Assembly (NCBI GenBank): GCA_023422695.1
Contig: JAFAGN010000196.1
Coordinates: 1-24,031 of the forward strand
DNA length: 24,031 bases
Direction of reading: 5' to 3'
From: Pseudomonadota bacterium
Lineage (GTDB): Bacteria; Pseudomonadota; Alphaproteobacteria; Sphingomonadales; Sphingomonadaceae
A program made the position numbers and the translations under genes. Shown here in pieces: positions 6,617-14,751 of this stretch. The notes under the pieces were generated by a model. That model made no database searches, was not told the DNA's origin, and saw only the letters and a list, made by a program, of their open reading frames with translations. Numbering within the stretch: position 1 is the first letter of the stretch; each line of letters opens with the position of its first letter.

Positions 6617-8729
6617 GCTGCTGCGGCTGGCGCCACGGATGCGCGTCGCCGGCGCGCAGCGTGGTGACGGCCGTGGGCCGCTCGCCGAAATAGAGCGCCA
6701 GCCCGCCGGTTTCGGCCAGGCTGTCGCGATCGATCGTCAGCCAGCGCCCGGCGCATTCGCGCGGTAACCAGCGGTCGCTGATCACGACATCGGCTGCGGC
6801 GCAAGCAGCGGCCATGTCGGCGCCCTCGATCCGGTCGCGCCCGCGCGACGCCAGGATGATCCGCCGCTCGGCGCCCTCACCCTGGCTCCAGCGGCAAAAA
6901 TCGCGGTTGCATTCGACATGCTCAAGCTCGGCAAGCGCCGCCAGTGGCGTATCGATCCCCGCGGCTTCGGACAGCGTATCGCGGACATAATCGCCCGCGC
7001 GGTCGCGCAGCAGCGCGTAACCGCCATCGGGAAGCGCCGCGGCGATATGCTTGCCGTCGCCGGTCACCAACAGATCGGGGCGCGGCTGTGCGAGCAGCGC
7101 CGCCATGCCGATCGCCACCGGGATCAGTCCGGCCCGGCGCCAGCGCGTTTGCCAGAGGAGAAACCACAACCCGCCGAAAATCGCGACCGCAAAACCCCAT
7201 GGCGGAAACACCGGTAGCGTGGCGACGGCGCCCGGGGCAGATGCCACCCAATGCGCCAATCCGATCAGCGCGTTGAGCGCCGTTTCGGCGATCCACCAGA
7301 AAAACGCGCCGAGGCCGATGCTGTCGAACAGCAACGCCAACGCTTCGGCGGGCATGATCACAAAGGTCGTCAGCGGGATCGCAATCACATTGGCCAGCGC
7401 GCCGTACAATCCGGCCTTGTGAAAGTGGAACAGCGCGATCGGCGCGAGCGCTGCCTCCACGACCAATCCGGTCACGATCAACGCGCCGATGCCGCGGCCC
7501 AGCCGGAATATCCATGGCTCGTCGCGCCGCGCGACATAGGCCCGCATCCAGCGGCTTTCGTGCAGCGCTACGATCGCGGTCACCGCCGCGAAACTCAGCT
7601 GAAAGCTTGGCCCCGCGAGAGCTTCGGGCCGCCACAGCATCACCAGCAGCGCGCCAGCCGCGACCAGGCGCAAGGTCAGCGCCTCGCGCCCGAGCAGAAA
7701 CGCCACCAATATCAGCAATGAGGCGATGAAAGAGCGAAGCGTCGGCACCTCGGCCCCGGCGAGCAATGTATAGCCGCCGCCCGCCAGCGCTGCGGCTGCC
7801 GCAGCCAGCGGCAGCACCCACCCGCGCAGCGCCAGCCGCCGACTGAGCGCCAGCAACCGCATCGCGATGAGCATCGTGAAACCGACCACCGCGGTCACAT
7901 GCAGCCCGCTGATCGACAGCAGGTGGGCGAGCCCGCTGCGCCGCATCGCTTCGTCATCGGCCTCGCTGATCGCGCCGCGGTCGCCGGTGACCAGCGCCGC
8001 GGCAACGCCGCCCGCCGATCCTTCGACCCGATCGTGAATATGCCGCGTCAGTCGTGCCCGCAGCGGTGGTTGCGATAGCCCGGTTCCGGGGGTGCGGCTG
8101 ATGGCGCCGATCACCGTCCCGACCGCGCCCAGCCGGTCGAACCATGCCCGCTGCGCAAAGTCATAACCGCCGGGCAGGCTGGCGACTGGCGGCGGCATCA
8201 ACCGCGCGCGCAGCCCGATCCGTTCGCCGGGTTGGATCGCCGCGGCTTGCACCTCGGTGGCGGTGACCCGCAGCCGCGGCGGCAGGTCGGCGCGCGCGTG
8301 AGGCCGAAGAATCAGCCGCACCTGCCCGCGCGCGGGCTGTGCGTCGGCCCGTTCGACCTCCGCCGAAAAGCTCGTCGTAACCGGCTGCGCCAGCACCGGC
8401 GCCGCCACCCATGTCGCACGGCCCCAGATGAGCAGAACGCCGATCGCGATCATGCCGCTACCGATGATGATCATGCGGCCGAGGCGTCGTTGCCAGCCGA
8501 CGACTGCGCCGATCAGCCCGCCAGCCGCCAGCGCCAGCAGCGCGCCGATCCAGTGCATCGCGGTCGGGAGCGCCAGCCACAGCGCGATCCCCGCGCCCAA
8601 CGCAACCGGCAGCCAAAGCCCGATCCGCTCGCGCTCCGCCTCCAACCGTGCCTCGATCGCATCGCCAAGCCGCCGCCAGCGGTCGTCCCAGCGCGCGGCA
8701 ATGGGCGTTTGAAGCTGCCTTGTCGCCAT
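6570..8729 (-). CDS. comEC: ComEC/Rec2-family competence membrane protein
   Basis: The 719-residue polytopic membrane protein belongs to the family that forms the inner-membrane channel for DNA uptake. An N-terminal membrane pair (about 37-105) precedes a soluble DUF4131/OB-like part (about 115-210, with LPGGYDFAQRAWFDRLG). The competence domain begins at about 240 with the hallmark SGLAHLLSISGLHV at 265-278, followed by many hydrophobic segments up to about 550. The tail (about 560-719) has no HxHxDH metal site, so the usual metallo-beta-lactamase domain is missing or degenerate. The ATG at 8729 is chosen because an extension would run antisense through gltX. It is divergent from gltX with a 58-base gap. 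Confidence 0.88.
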   Translation of the reverse strand: MATRQLQTPIAARWDDRWRRLGDAIEARLEAERERIGLWLPVALGAGIALWLALPTAMHWIGALLALAAGGLIGAVVGWQRRLGRMIIIGSGMIAIGVLLIWGRATWVAAPVLAQPVTTSFSAEVERADAQPARGQVRLILRPHARADLPPRLRVTATEVQAAAIQPGERIGLRARLMPPPVASLPGGYDFAQRAWFDRLGAVGTVIGAISRTPGTGLSQPPLRARLTRHIHDRVEGSAGGVAAALVTGDRGAISEADDEAMRRSGLAHLLSISGLHVTAVVGFTMLIAMRLLALSRRLALRGWVLPLAAAAAALAGGGYTLLAGAEVPTLRSFIASLLILVAFLLGREALTLRLVAAGALLVMLWRPEALAGPSFQLSFAAVTAIVALHESRWMRAYVARRDEPWIFRLGRGIGALIVTGLVVEAALAPIALFHFHKAGLYGALANVIAIPLTTFVIMPAEALALLFDSIGLGAFFWWIAETALNALIGLAHWVASAPGAVATLPVFPPWGFAVAIFGGLWFLLWQTRWRRAGLIPVAIGMAALLAQPRPDLLVTGDGKHIAAALPDGGYALLRDRAGDYVRDTLSEAAGIDTPLAALAELEHVECNRDFCRWSQGEGAERRIILASRGRDRIEGADMAAACAAADVVISDRWLPRECAGRWLTIDRDSLAETGGLALYFGERPTAVTTLRAGDAHPWRQPQQLSGNDEAVPTGALAR

Positions 8730-8787
8730 GCTAGGGGCTCCCCGATCGCCGCCGCGATGCGCGGCAAATTGAGTGAAAGAGGCCTTG

Positions 8788-10254
8788 GTGGCAACCGATA
8801 TTGAAACCAGTTTGACCGCGACCAGCACCGAAGCAACCGGCGCCGATGTCGTAACCCGTTTTGCCCCGTCGCCGACTGGTTTCCTGCATATCGGCGGCGC
8901 GCGCACGGCGCTGTTCAACTGGTTGTTCGCACGCCACCATGGCGGCAAGTTCCTGCTGCGGATCGAGGATACCGACCGCGCGCGCTCGACCGACGCCGCA
9001 ATCGACGCGATCATCGACGGGATGCAGTGGCTCGACCTCGACTGGGACGGCGAAACGGTGTTCCAGTTCGCGCGCGCCGACCGCCACGCCGGGGTCGCCG
9101 CCGAATTGCTGGCCAAAGGCGAGGCCTATCGCTGTTACCTGACCCAGGACGAGCTCGCCGCGATGCGCGCCGAAGCGCAGGAAAAGCGGCTGCCCTTCCG
9201 CGTCCGCAGTCCCTGGCGCGACCGGACCGACGGCGATCCATCCGTTCCGCACGTCGTCCGCCTGCGCGCACCGCAGGACGGCGCGGTCACGATTGCCGAC
9301 AAAGTGCAGGGTGAGGTCACCGTCCAGAACGCCGAACTCGACGATTTCGTCCTGCTACGCAGCGACGGGACGCCCACCTATATGCTGAGCGTCGTCGTCG
9401 ACGATAACGACATGGGCGTCACGCATGTGATCCGCGGCGACGATCATCTCAACAACGCCTTTCGCCAGCTGGCGCTGATCCGCGCGATGAACTGGCGCGA
9501 GCCTACCTACGCGCACGTGCCGCTGATCCATGGGGCCGATGGCGCGAAACTTTCGAAGCGCCACGGCGCACTCGGGGTCGATGCCTATCGCGACGAGATG
9601 GGGTATCTCCCCGAAGCGGTGAACAATTATCTGGTCCGCCTCGGCTGGGGGCATGGCGACGACGAAATCATCAGCCGCGCGCAGGCGACCGAATGGTTCG
9701 ACCTGGCCCATGTCGGTCGTTCGCCTTCGCGCTTCGACTTCAAAAAGCTCGAAAATCTCAACGGTCATTATCTGCGCGAGGCCGACGATGCGCGTCTGGC
9801 CGGGCTGGTCGCCCCGCGCGTCGAAACGCTCGCCGGGCGCGCGCTCAGCGACGGCGAACGCGGCGTGCTGACCCGCGCGATGGAATCGTTGAAGCCGCGC
9901 GCCAAGACGCTGGACGAGATCGCCGACGGCGCGATGTTCCTGTTCCAGGGCGATCCGTTGCCGGTGGACGAAAAGGCTGCCGAGGTGCTAAAGGCTGCGC
10001 CCGAAGGCTTGCTGGCTGCTGTGACGCAGCGGCTGCGCGGGCTGAACCAATGGACGATAGAAGAGCTGGACGCCGCCGTGCGGGCCGAAGCCGAAGCTGC
10101 CGAACTGGGGCTCGGCAAATTGGCCGGACCGTTACGCGCGGCGCTAACCGGCCGGACCGTTTCCCCAGGGATTTTCGACGTGCTGCTGCTGCTCGGCCGT
10201 GATGTCAGTCTGGCCCGACTTGACGCAGTGCAACATTATCCGGCAGGGGCGTAG
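8788..10254 (+). CDS. gltX: Glutamyl-tRNA synthetase
   Basis: The 488-residue class I synthetase charges tRNA with glutamate. The HIGH-type motif is in APSPTGFLHIGGARTALFNW (about 26-45), the RIEDTD motif follows, and the KMSKS-type motif is KLSKRHG at about 254-260. The C-terminal anticodon-binding helices are complete. The GTG at 8788 is preferred because GAAAGAGG at 8775-8782 is a good Shine-Dalgarno five bases upstream; an in-frame GTG at 8773 would add five residues. Whether it is discriminating or also charges tRNA-Gln, as in many alphaproteobacteria, cannot be told here. Confidence 0.95.
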   Translation: MATDIETSLTATSTEATGADVVTRFAPSPTGFLHIGGARTALFNWLFARHHGGKFLLRIEDTDRARSTDAAIDAIIDGMQWLDLDWDGETVFQFARADRHAGVAAELLAKGEAYRCYLTQDELAAMRAEAQEKRLPFRVRSPWRDRTDGDPSVPHVVRLRAPQDGAVTIADKVQGEVTVQNAELDDFVLLRSDGTPTYMLSVVVDDNDMGVTHVIRGDDHLNNAFRQLALIRAMNWREPTYAHVPLIHGADGAKLSKRHGALGVDAYRDEMGYLPEAVNNYLVRLGWGHGDDEIISRAQATEWFDLAHVGRSPSRFDFKKLENLNGHYLREADDARLAGLVAPRVETLAGRALSDGERGVLTRAMESLKPRAKTLDEIADGAMFLFQGDPLPVDEKAAEVLKAAPEGLLAAVTQRLRGLNQWTIEELDAAVRAEAEAAELGLGKLAGPLRAALTGRTVSPGIFDVLLLLGRDVSLARLDAVQHYPAGA

Positions 10255-10292
10255 CCACGCTCTCTCCTCGCCGTCATAACAGGGAAAAACAT

Positions 10293-11579
10293 ATGACCGA
10301 CCAACCCGCAAAAATCACCCTGGGCGACAAGACTGTCGAAAGCCCCGTCTTGTCGGGCACCATCGGTCCCGATGTCGTCGACATCCGCAAATTCTATGCT
10401 CAGACCGGCGCCTTCACCTATGATCCGGGCTTCACTTCGACCGCGAGCTGCGAATCGCAGATTACGTACATCGACGGCGACGAAGGCGTGCTGCTGCACC
10501 GCGGCTATGCGATCGGCGACCTCGCCGAACATTCCAGCTTCATGGAAACCTGCTACCTGCTGCTGAATGGCGAGCTGCCGAACGCGCAGGAACTGGCCGA
10601 TTTCGACAACACGATCACCCGCCACACGATGCTGCACGAACAGCTCGCGACCTTTTACCGCGGTTTTCGCCGCGACGCGCACCCGATGGCGATCATGTGC
10701 GGCGTCGTCGGGGCGCTCAGCGCTTTCTACCACGACTCGACCGAGATCCACGATCCGCATCAGCGGATGATCGCCAGCCACCGGCTGATCGCGAAAATGC
10801 CGACGATCGCGGCGATGGCGTATAAATATTCGGTCGGACAGCCCTTCGTCTATCCCGACAATAAGCTCAGCTACACCGGCAACTTCCTGCGCATGACCTT
10901 TGGCGTTCCGGCCGAGGAATATGAGGTCAATCCGGTCGTCGAACGCGCGCTCGATCGCATCTTCATCCTCCACGCCGACCATGAACAGAATGCGTCGACC
11001 TCGACCGTCCGCCTCGCGGGTTCGTCGGGCGCCAATCCGTTCGCGTGCATCGCCGCGGGCATCGCCTGCCTGTGGGGTCCGGCGCATGGCGGCGCCAACG
11101 AGGCCGCGCTCAATATGCTGCGCGAAATCGGTCGTCCCGAACGCATCCCCGAATATATCGCGCGCGCCAAGGACAAGGACGATCCGTTCCGTCTGATGGG
11201 CTTCGGCCACCGCGTTTACAAAAACTACGATCCGCGCGCGACGGTGATGCAGAAGACGGTTCGCGAAGTGTTCGAGGCGCTGAAGGTCAACGACCCGGTG
11301 TTCGAAGTCGCGCTGCAGCTTGAAGAAATGGCGCTCAGCGACCCCTATTTCGTCGAAAAGAAGCTGTTCCCGAACGTCGATTTCTATTCGGGCGTCATCC
11401 TGTCGGCGATCGGATTCCCGACGACGATGTTCACCGCCCTGTTCGCGCTCGCCCGCACCGTCGGCTGGGTCGCGCAGTGGAACGAAATGATCTCCGACCC
11501 CGCGCAGAAAATCGGTCGCCCGCGCCAGCTCTACACGGGTCCGGCGCCGCGCGATTATGTGCCGGTGGGCCAGCGTTGA
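10293..11579 (+). CDS. gltA: Citrate synthase (type II)
   Basis: The 428-residue enzyme condenses acetyl-CoA and oxaloacetate at the entry of the TCA cycle. Catalytic residues are visible: His265 in GPAHGGANEAA, His306 in GFGHRVYKNYDPRA and Asp363 in NVDFYSG, one position from the E. coli numbering (264, 305, 362). The long N-terminal domain identifies the hexameric, usually NADH-sensitive type II enzyme. AGGGAA precedes the ATG by about eight bases. Only 38 bases separate it from gltX, so it either shares that transcript or has a promoter inside gltX. A strong intrinsic terminator follows. Confidence 0.97.
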   Translation: MTDQPAKITLGDKTVESPVLSGTIGPDVVDIRKFYAQTGAFTYDPGFTSTASCESQITYIDGDEGVLLHRGYAIGDLAEHSSFMETCYLLLNGELPNAQELADFDNTITRHTMLHEQLATFYRGFRRDAHPMAIMCGVVGALSAFYHDSTEIHDPHQRMIASHRLIAKMPTIAAMAYKYSVGQPFVYPDNKLSYTGNFLRMTFGVPAEEYEVNPVVERALDRIFILHADHEQNASTSTVRLAGSSGANPFACIAAGIACLWGPAHGGANEAALNMLREIGRPERIPEYIARAKDKDDPFRLMGFGHRVYKNYDPRATVMQKTVREVFEALKVNDPVFEVALQLEEMALSDPYFVEKKLFPNVDFYSGVILSAIGFPTTMFTALFALARTVGWVAQWNEMISDPAQKIGRPRQLYTGPAPRDYVPVGQR

Positions 11580-11615
11580 AACCAACTTGGACATAGGACG
11601 CTGATAACAAGATTG

Positions 11616-11644
11616 GGGGCCGCAATTGCGGCCCCTTTTCTTTT
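11616..11644 (+). terminator. Intrinsic terminator of gltA
   Basis: A perfect 8-bp GC-rich stem GGGGCCGC/GCGGCCCC with an AATT loop spans 11616-11635 and is followed directly by TTTTCTTTT. It lies 37 bases after the gltA stop. Confidence 0.93.
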
Positions 11645-11662
11645 GCGATTAAATGATAACGT

Positions 11663-11692
11663 ATGTCCGTTTTGGGGTGGGAAGCGGACGTT
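11663..11692. repeat. 30-base intergenic motif (TTTGGGGTGG core), copy 2
   Basis: This is the best-formed copy: it opens ATGTCCG, carries TTTTGGGGTGG and closes AAGCGGACGTT, so the ends (GTCCG and CGGAC) are inverted repeats around the core. It lies between the gltA terminator and the lipoprotein gene, possibly within that gene's promoter region. It aligns with 3836-3865 and 22111-22140. Confidence 0.5.
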
Positions 11693-11749
11693 GCGGTTGC
11701 GACCAAACTGACACGCCTTTATCCTCGACTACATTCAATGGGGACGCAC

Positions 11750-12316
11750 ATGAAGTTTGCTCTTGCATTAACACTGGGCGTTCTCGGCGGCTGTGCGGAT
11801 ACACGATCGTCCGCTCCGATCGAAAATGATGGCGCGCCGTGCCACGTCGCCGCTCAATATATCGATCTACTACTCACCAAAGAGCAAGGACGGGCTGTTT
11901 TTGTCGAAACGCCAGAGACAATGCCGCTTACAGTCAAAGGTCTTCAGTGGAATGCTCGTAATGGCGCTGTCTTTCAGACCGTTCCGGGCGATGAACTGCT
12001 GGCTAAGCTATCGGCCACCGAGGGGACAAGCGTTGTCAAAACCTGCGCGAATATAAGGTCGCTCCTCGCAAGGAAGCATGTCGGATACGGACATGAAGCG
12101 GTCGAGGAGGCAAAAAAGATTGGTGACAATGGCGCTTTCATAGCGACCGTCTTTGGCACGTCTTTGCCGGTCATGAGCACGAACGGACGGGAAGCGTTGT
12201 TTCTGTCCAGTGGGGTCGGGGCGCCGGAAGGTGGCGGCGGGTTCGTTCATTACTATCGGCTGAGTGCAACAAATAAATGGGAAGAGGTGAGTTGGGCAGG
12301 CCTCTGGATCGCCTAG
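11750..12316 (+). CDS. Small lipoprotein of unknown function
   Basis: The 188-residue product begins with a lipoprotein signal, Leu-rich core followed by LGGC, so Cys15 would be lipidated and the protein anchored in an envelope membrane. The ATG at 11750 is chosen for this signal, with GGGGA five bases upstream; longer in-frame starts at 11738 and 11663 would bury the lipobox. I do not recognise the family. The body has further cysteines at 31 and 99, which could pair, and a glycine-rich GAPEGGGGF stretch near 158-165. Its codons (ATA, TTA, AAA, AAT) are noticeably less GC-biased than the neighbours, which suggests later acquisition or weak expression. It converges on the kinase-like gene. 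Confidence 0.7.
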   Translation: MKFALALTLGVLGGCADTRSSAPIENDGAPCHVAAQYIDLLLTKEQGRAVFVETPETMPLTVKGLQWNARNGAVFQTVPGDELLAKLSATEGTSVVKTCANIRSLLARKHVGYGHEAVEEAKKIGDNGAFIATVFGTSLPVMSTNGREALFLSSGVGAPEGGGGFVHYYRLSATNKWEEVSWAGLWIA

Positions 12317-12330
12317 ACAGTGCTAATGGA

Positions 12331-12356
12331 TCGACCAATTGTCCGCGATTGGTCGA
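12331..12356. other. Hairpin between convergent genes
   Basis: TCGACCAAT at 12331-12339 pairs perfectly with ATTGGTCGA at 12348-12356 around an 8-base loop. It lies 15 bases after the lipoprotein stop and before the 3' end of the convergent kinase-like gene. There is no T-run on either strand, so it is at best a Rho-assisted or weak bidirectional terminator; an operator is also possible. Confidence 0.35.
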
Positions 12357-12405
12357 AACCCGACATCATGGACCTCTGTCCCTCTGCGCAGACTAAAAAA
12401 GGGCG

Positions 12406-13788
12406 CTATGTCAAATCCCGCGCCGGCAAACTCAGCGTAAACCGCGCCCCCTGCCCCGGCGCGCTATCCACCGTCAGGTCGCCGTCCATCGCCCGCGCCA
12501 GTCGCCGCGCGATATACAGCCCCAGCCCCGAACCGCCGCTGTCGGTGCGGCCCAGCCGTTCGAATTTTTCGAACACCACCGCCTGTTGATCGGCGTCGAT
12601 CCCCTGCCCCTGATCGGCGACCGTCACCATCGCGCGGTCGCCGTCGCGATCGACGCGGATCCAGATTTGCGAATTGTCGGGCGAATAGCGGATCGCATTG
12701 CCCAAGAGGTTGAGCAGCACCTGCAACACCCGACGGAACTCGCCCGTTGCGGGCGCCTTGTCGTCGACGCGCGGCGCGTCGATGCGGATTCCCTTTTCCT
12801 CGGCCTTCATGCCGAGCAGCCCGACCGCCCGGCGTGCCAGATCGCCAAGGTCGATCTCGTCGGCGGCGGCCTTGAACCCCGGGCGCTCGATATTCTGCAA
12901 ATCGGCAAGATCGTCGACCAGCCCCAGCAGATGCCGCCCCGCATGCGCGATGTCGCCCGCATAGCGCGCATAGTCAGCCCGGATCGGGCCATCGAACTGC
13001 CCCGAAATCGTCTCGGCGGTCGCAATGATGCGGCTCAGCGGCCCGCGCAGCGCGCCGTCGATGCGCCGCCCGAACTGCGGGTCCGACAGCGGCAGTGATC
13101 CGAACGCCGGGTCGATCAGCGTCGCGGCGGGAAGGGCATCGGCCGCAGCGTCAGCGTCCGCCACCACCGCCGCACCGCGAAACCCGGTAAAGCGCCCAAC
13201 GGCATCGAACAGCGCGTCGCCCGACAGCGTCATCGCCACGCGTCCGGCAGGGGCATCGGCCTGGACGTGCTGACCGTCGAAACGCGACTGCCGCGCGAGC
13301 GCGCGGAGCACCGGAAAGCGTCCGTCGCCGTCGGGTTGCAGTTCGAACAGCTCGGACAGCGACCGCCCTTCCCACTCGGCGGGAATCGGCGGCGCATCGG
13401 CGGCAGCACGCAGCGCGATCATTCGCAGTTGCGGGTCGCACTCCCACATCCACCCCTGCGGCACCGCCATATGATCGGCGATCGCAGGAATCTGCGGCTG
13501 CGCGATGGGCCGGGTGCGCCAGTCGCTGATCTCGAGCGCGGCGCCATCGGCGTCGGGAATGATCCGCACCAGGGCATGAATGTCGCTATGGTCGTCGGCG
13601 GCGTGCAGCGGGCGACTGATGTCGCGGTGCAGCCGCTGCGCCAGCGTCACCAGCCGGGCCAGATGCGGCAGCGCCAGCGGCTTGCCCAGCCCCGCGCCCG
13701 CGCGCTGTTGCAGGCGCAGCAGCGGCGCATCGGCGCTCACCAGCGCGCCCGACCGGTCGATCCGGCCGCGGACGATCCGCTCGCTCAT
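12406..13788 (-). CDS. Histidine-kinase-like protein without the phospho-accepting histidine
   Basis: The 460-residue soluble protein has a PAS-like stretch around 108-150 (GWMWECDPQLRMI), a HisKA-like helical hairpin at about 237-303 and a complete HATPase domain at about 345-456. The N box is LLNLLGNAIRYSP (Asn364), the G1 box DQGQG from 392, the F box FEKF at 406-409 and the G2 box GGSGLGL at 418-424. The H box, normally HELRTPL, reads GALRGPL at 245-251, so Gly245 replaces the phosphorylated His. No transmembrane segment is seen. It probably binds ATP but cannot autophosphorylate in the usual way, and may act as a scaffold or pseudokinase as DivL does with its Tyr. Its start overlaps the stop of the upstream gene (ATGA). 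Confidence 0.85.
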   Translation of the reverse strand: MSERIVRGRIDRSGALVSADAPLLRLQQRAGAGLGKPLALPHLARLVTLAQRLHRDISRPLHAADDHSDIHALVRIIPDADGAALEISDWRTRPIAQPQIPAIADHMAVPQGWMWECDPQLRMIALRAAADAPPIPAEWEGRSLSELFELQPDGDGRFPVLRALARQSRFDGQHVQADAPAGRVAMTLSGDALFDAVGRFTGFRGAAVVADADAAADALPAATLIDPAFGSLPLSDPQFGRRIDGALRGPLSRIIATAETISGQFDGPIRADYARYAGDIAHAGRHLLGLVDDLADLQNIERPGFKAAADEIDLGDLARRAVGLLGMKAEEKGIRIDAPRVDDKAPATGEFRRVLQVLLNLLGNAIRYSPDNSQIWIRVDRDGDRAMVTVADQGQGIDADQQAVVFEKFERLGRTDSGGSGLGLYIARRLARAMDGDLTVDSAPGQGARFTLSLPARDLT

Positions 13789-14693
13789 TCTGGGGTCAAC
13801 CCCGACATCGGCACCGCGCCATCCTCGGCGACGGCGCGCGCGGGCAACATCGCCAGCGACGCTTCCAGCGGCGCCAGCGCCGTGCGATCAAGACTCAGCG
13901 GCGCCAGAAACGACGGCAGCGCCGCCGTCTCTGCGGTCAGCAGCGCCAACGCCATGTCGCCATAGTTGCGGCGGTGCGTCGCCGCCGCCAGCGCGATCAG
14001 CGTCGCCCAATCGTGGCGGACGATGGCCTCTCGCGCCGCATCGGCCAATCCCGACCCCAGCCGATCGTGATAGGCAGCGCCTGCCTGTGTGATCCCTGCT
14101 TCATCGGCGTGGCGCTCGGTGGCGACACGCACCGCGTCGCCCAGCTCGGCAGCGCGCTTGTGGTCGTGACTGACCTCGGTCAAGCGCCAGGCGGCAATAT
14201 CCAGCAGCAGCGCACGAAAGACGTCGGCCTCCAAATCGGCAACCGCAATCGCCGGATGCCCCAGCGCGTCGAAACGGCGGCGATCGGCAATTTGCAGTTC
14301 CAGATAGGCGCGATCGACGTCGGACAGGGGCGCGCCGATCGATGGCGCATCCGCAGCGACGTCGTCGGCGTCCGGCAAAATCGGCGGCGGACTGGCGCGC
14401 TGTACCGACAGTTCGCGCCAACGATGTTCCTCGGCGCGGGCAAAACAAATGCGCGCCAATCGTTCCGCCCCCGGCACTCCGCCGCGCAGCCATGCGCGCC
14501 ACAGCCGGTCGGTATCGATCGCGGGATCGAGCCGCGCCGCGACATCCCCGACCAGCCGCCGCGCGATGCCCAGCGACAGCGCGCGCTGCTCCTCGGTCAA
14601 CCGCGCGACCGTCGGCGCCGCCAGATAGTCGGCGAGTTCGCGCAAACGCGCGGACAGCGGATCGATGCCGGACGAGGAGGCGGAGTCAGTCAT
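13785..14693 (-). CDS. Helical protein of unknown function, coupled to the kinase-like gene
   Basis: The 302-residue protein is Ala/Arg/Asp-rich and predicted almost entirely helical, with no signal peptide or membrane segment. I do not recognise the family with confidence; the opening LTEEQRALSLGIARRLVGDV and the repeated helix pattern are weakly reminiscent of alphaproteobacterial DUF2336 proteins. Its TGA overlaps the ATG of the kinase-like gene, so the two proteins are probably made in fixed proportion and may interact. The start ATG at 14693 is the only good one near the beginning; 58 bases separate it from the membrane-protein gene upstream, enough for its own promoter. Confidence 0.75.
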   Translation of the reverse strand: MTDSASSSGIDPLSARLRELADYLAAPTVARLTEEQRALSLGIARRLVGDVAARLDPAIDTDRLWRAWLRGGVPGAERLARICFARAEEHRWRELSVQRASPPPILPDADDVAADAPSIGAPLSDVDRAYLELQIADRRRFDALGHPAIAVADLEADVFRALLLDIAAWRLTEVSHDHKRAAELGDAVRVATERHADEAGITQAGAAYHDRLGSGLADAAREAIVRHDWATLIALAAATHRRNYGDMALALLTAETAALPSFLAPLSLDRTALAPLEASLAMLPARAVAEDGAVPMSGLTPE

Positions 14694-14751
14694 GCACGGT
14701 CGCGGATAGCAGGATGGCGTTAATACGCGCTAAACCTTGAACTGCTTTGTT

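Noticed and set aside
8730..9116. N-terminal extension of comEC by 129 codons
   Set aside because: It would run antisense through gltX and its shared promoter gap; the translated extension is Ser/Arg-rich and unlike ComEC.
10236..11594. A 452-codon open frame on the minus strand opposite gltA
   Set aside because: It mirrors the codon structure of citrate synthase in a high-GC genome, has no recognisable motif and overlaps a gene with all catalytic residues in place.
12928..12946. His282 or His286 as an alternative phospho-acceptor in the kinase-like protein
   Set aside because: They lie in the second helix of the HisKA hairpin (AHAGRHLLGLVDDLADL), which aligns with the normal non-phosphorylated helix.
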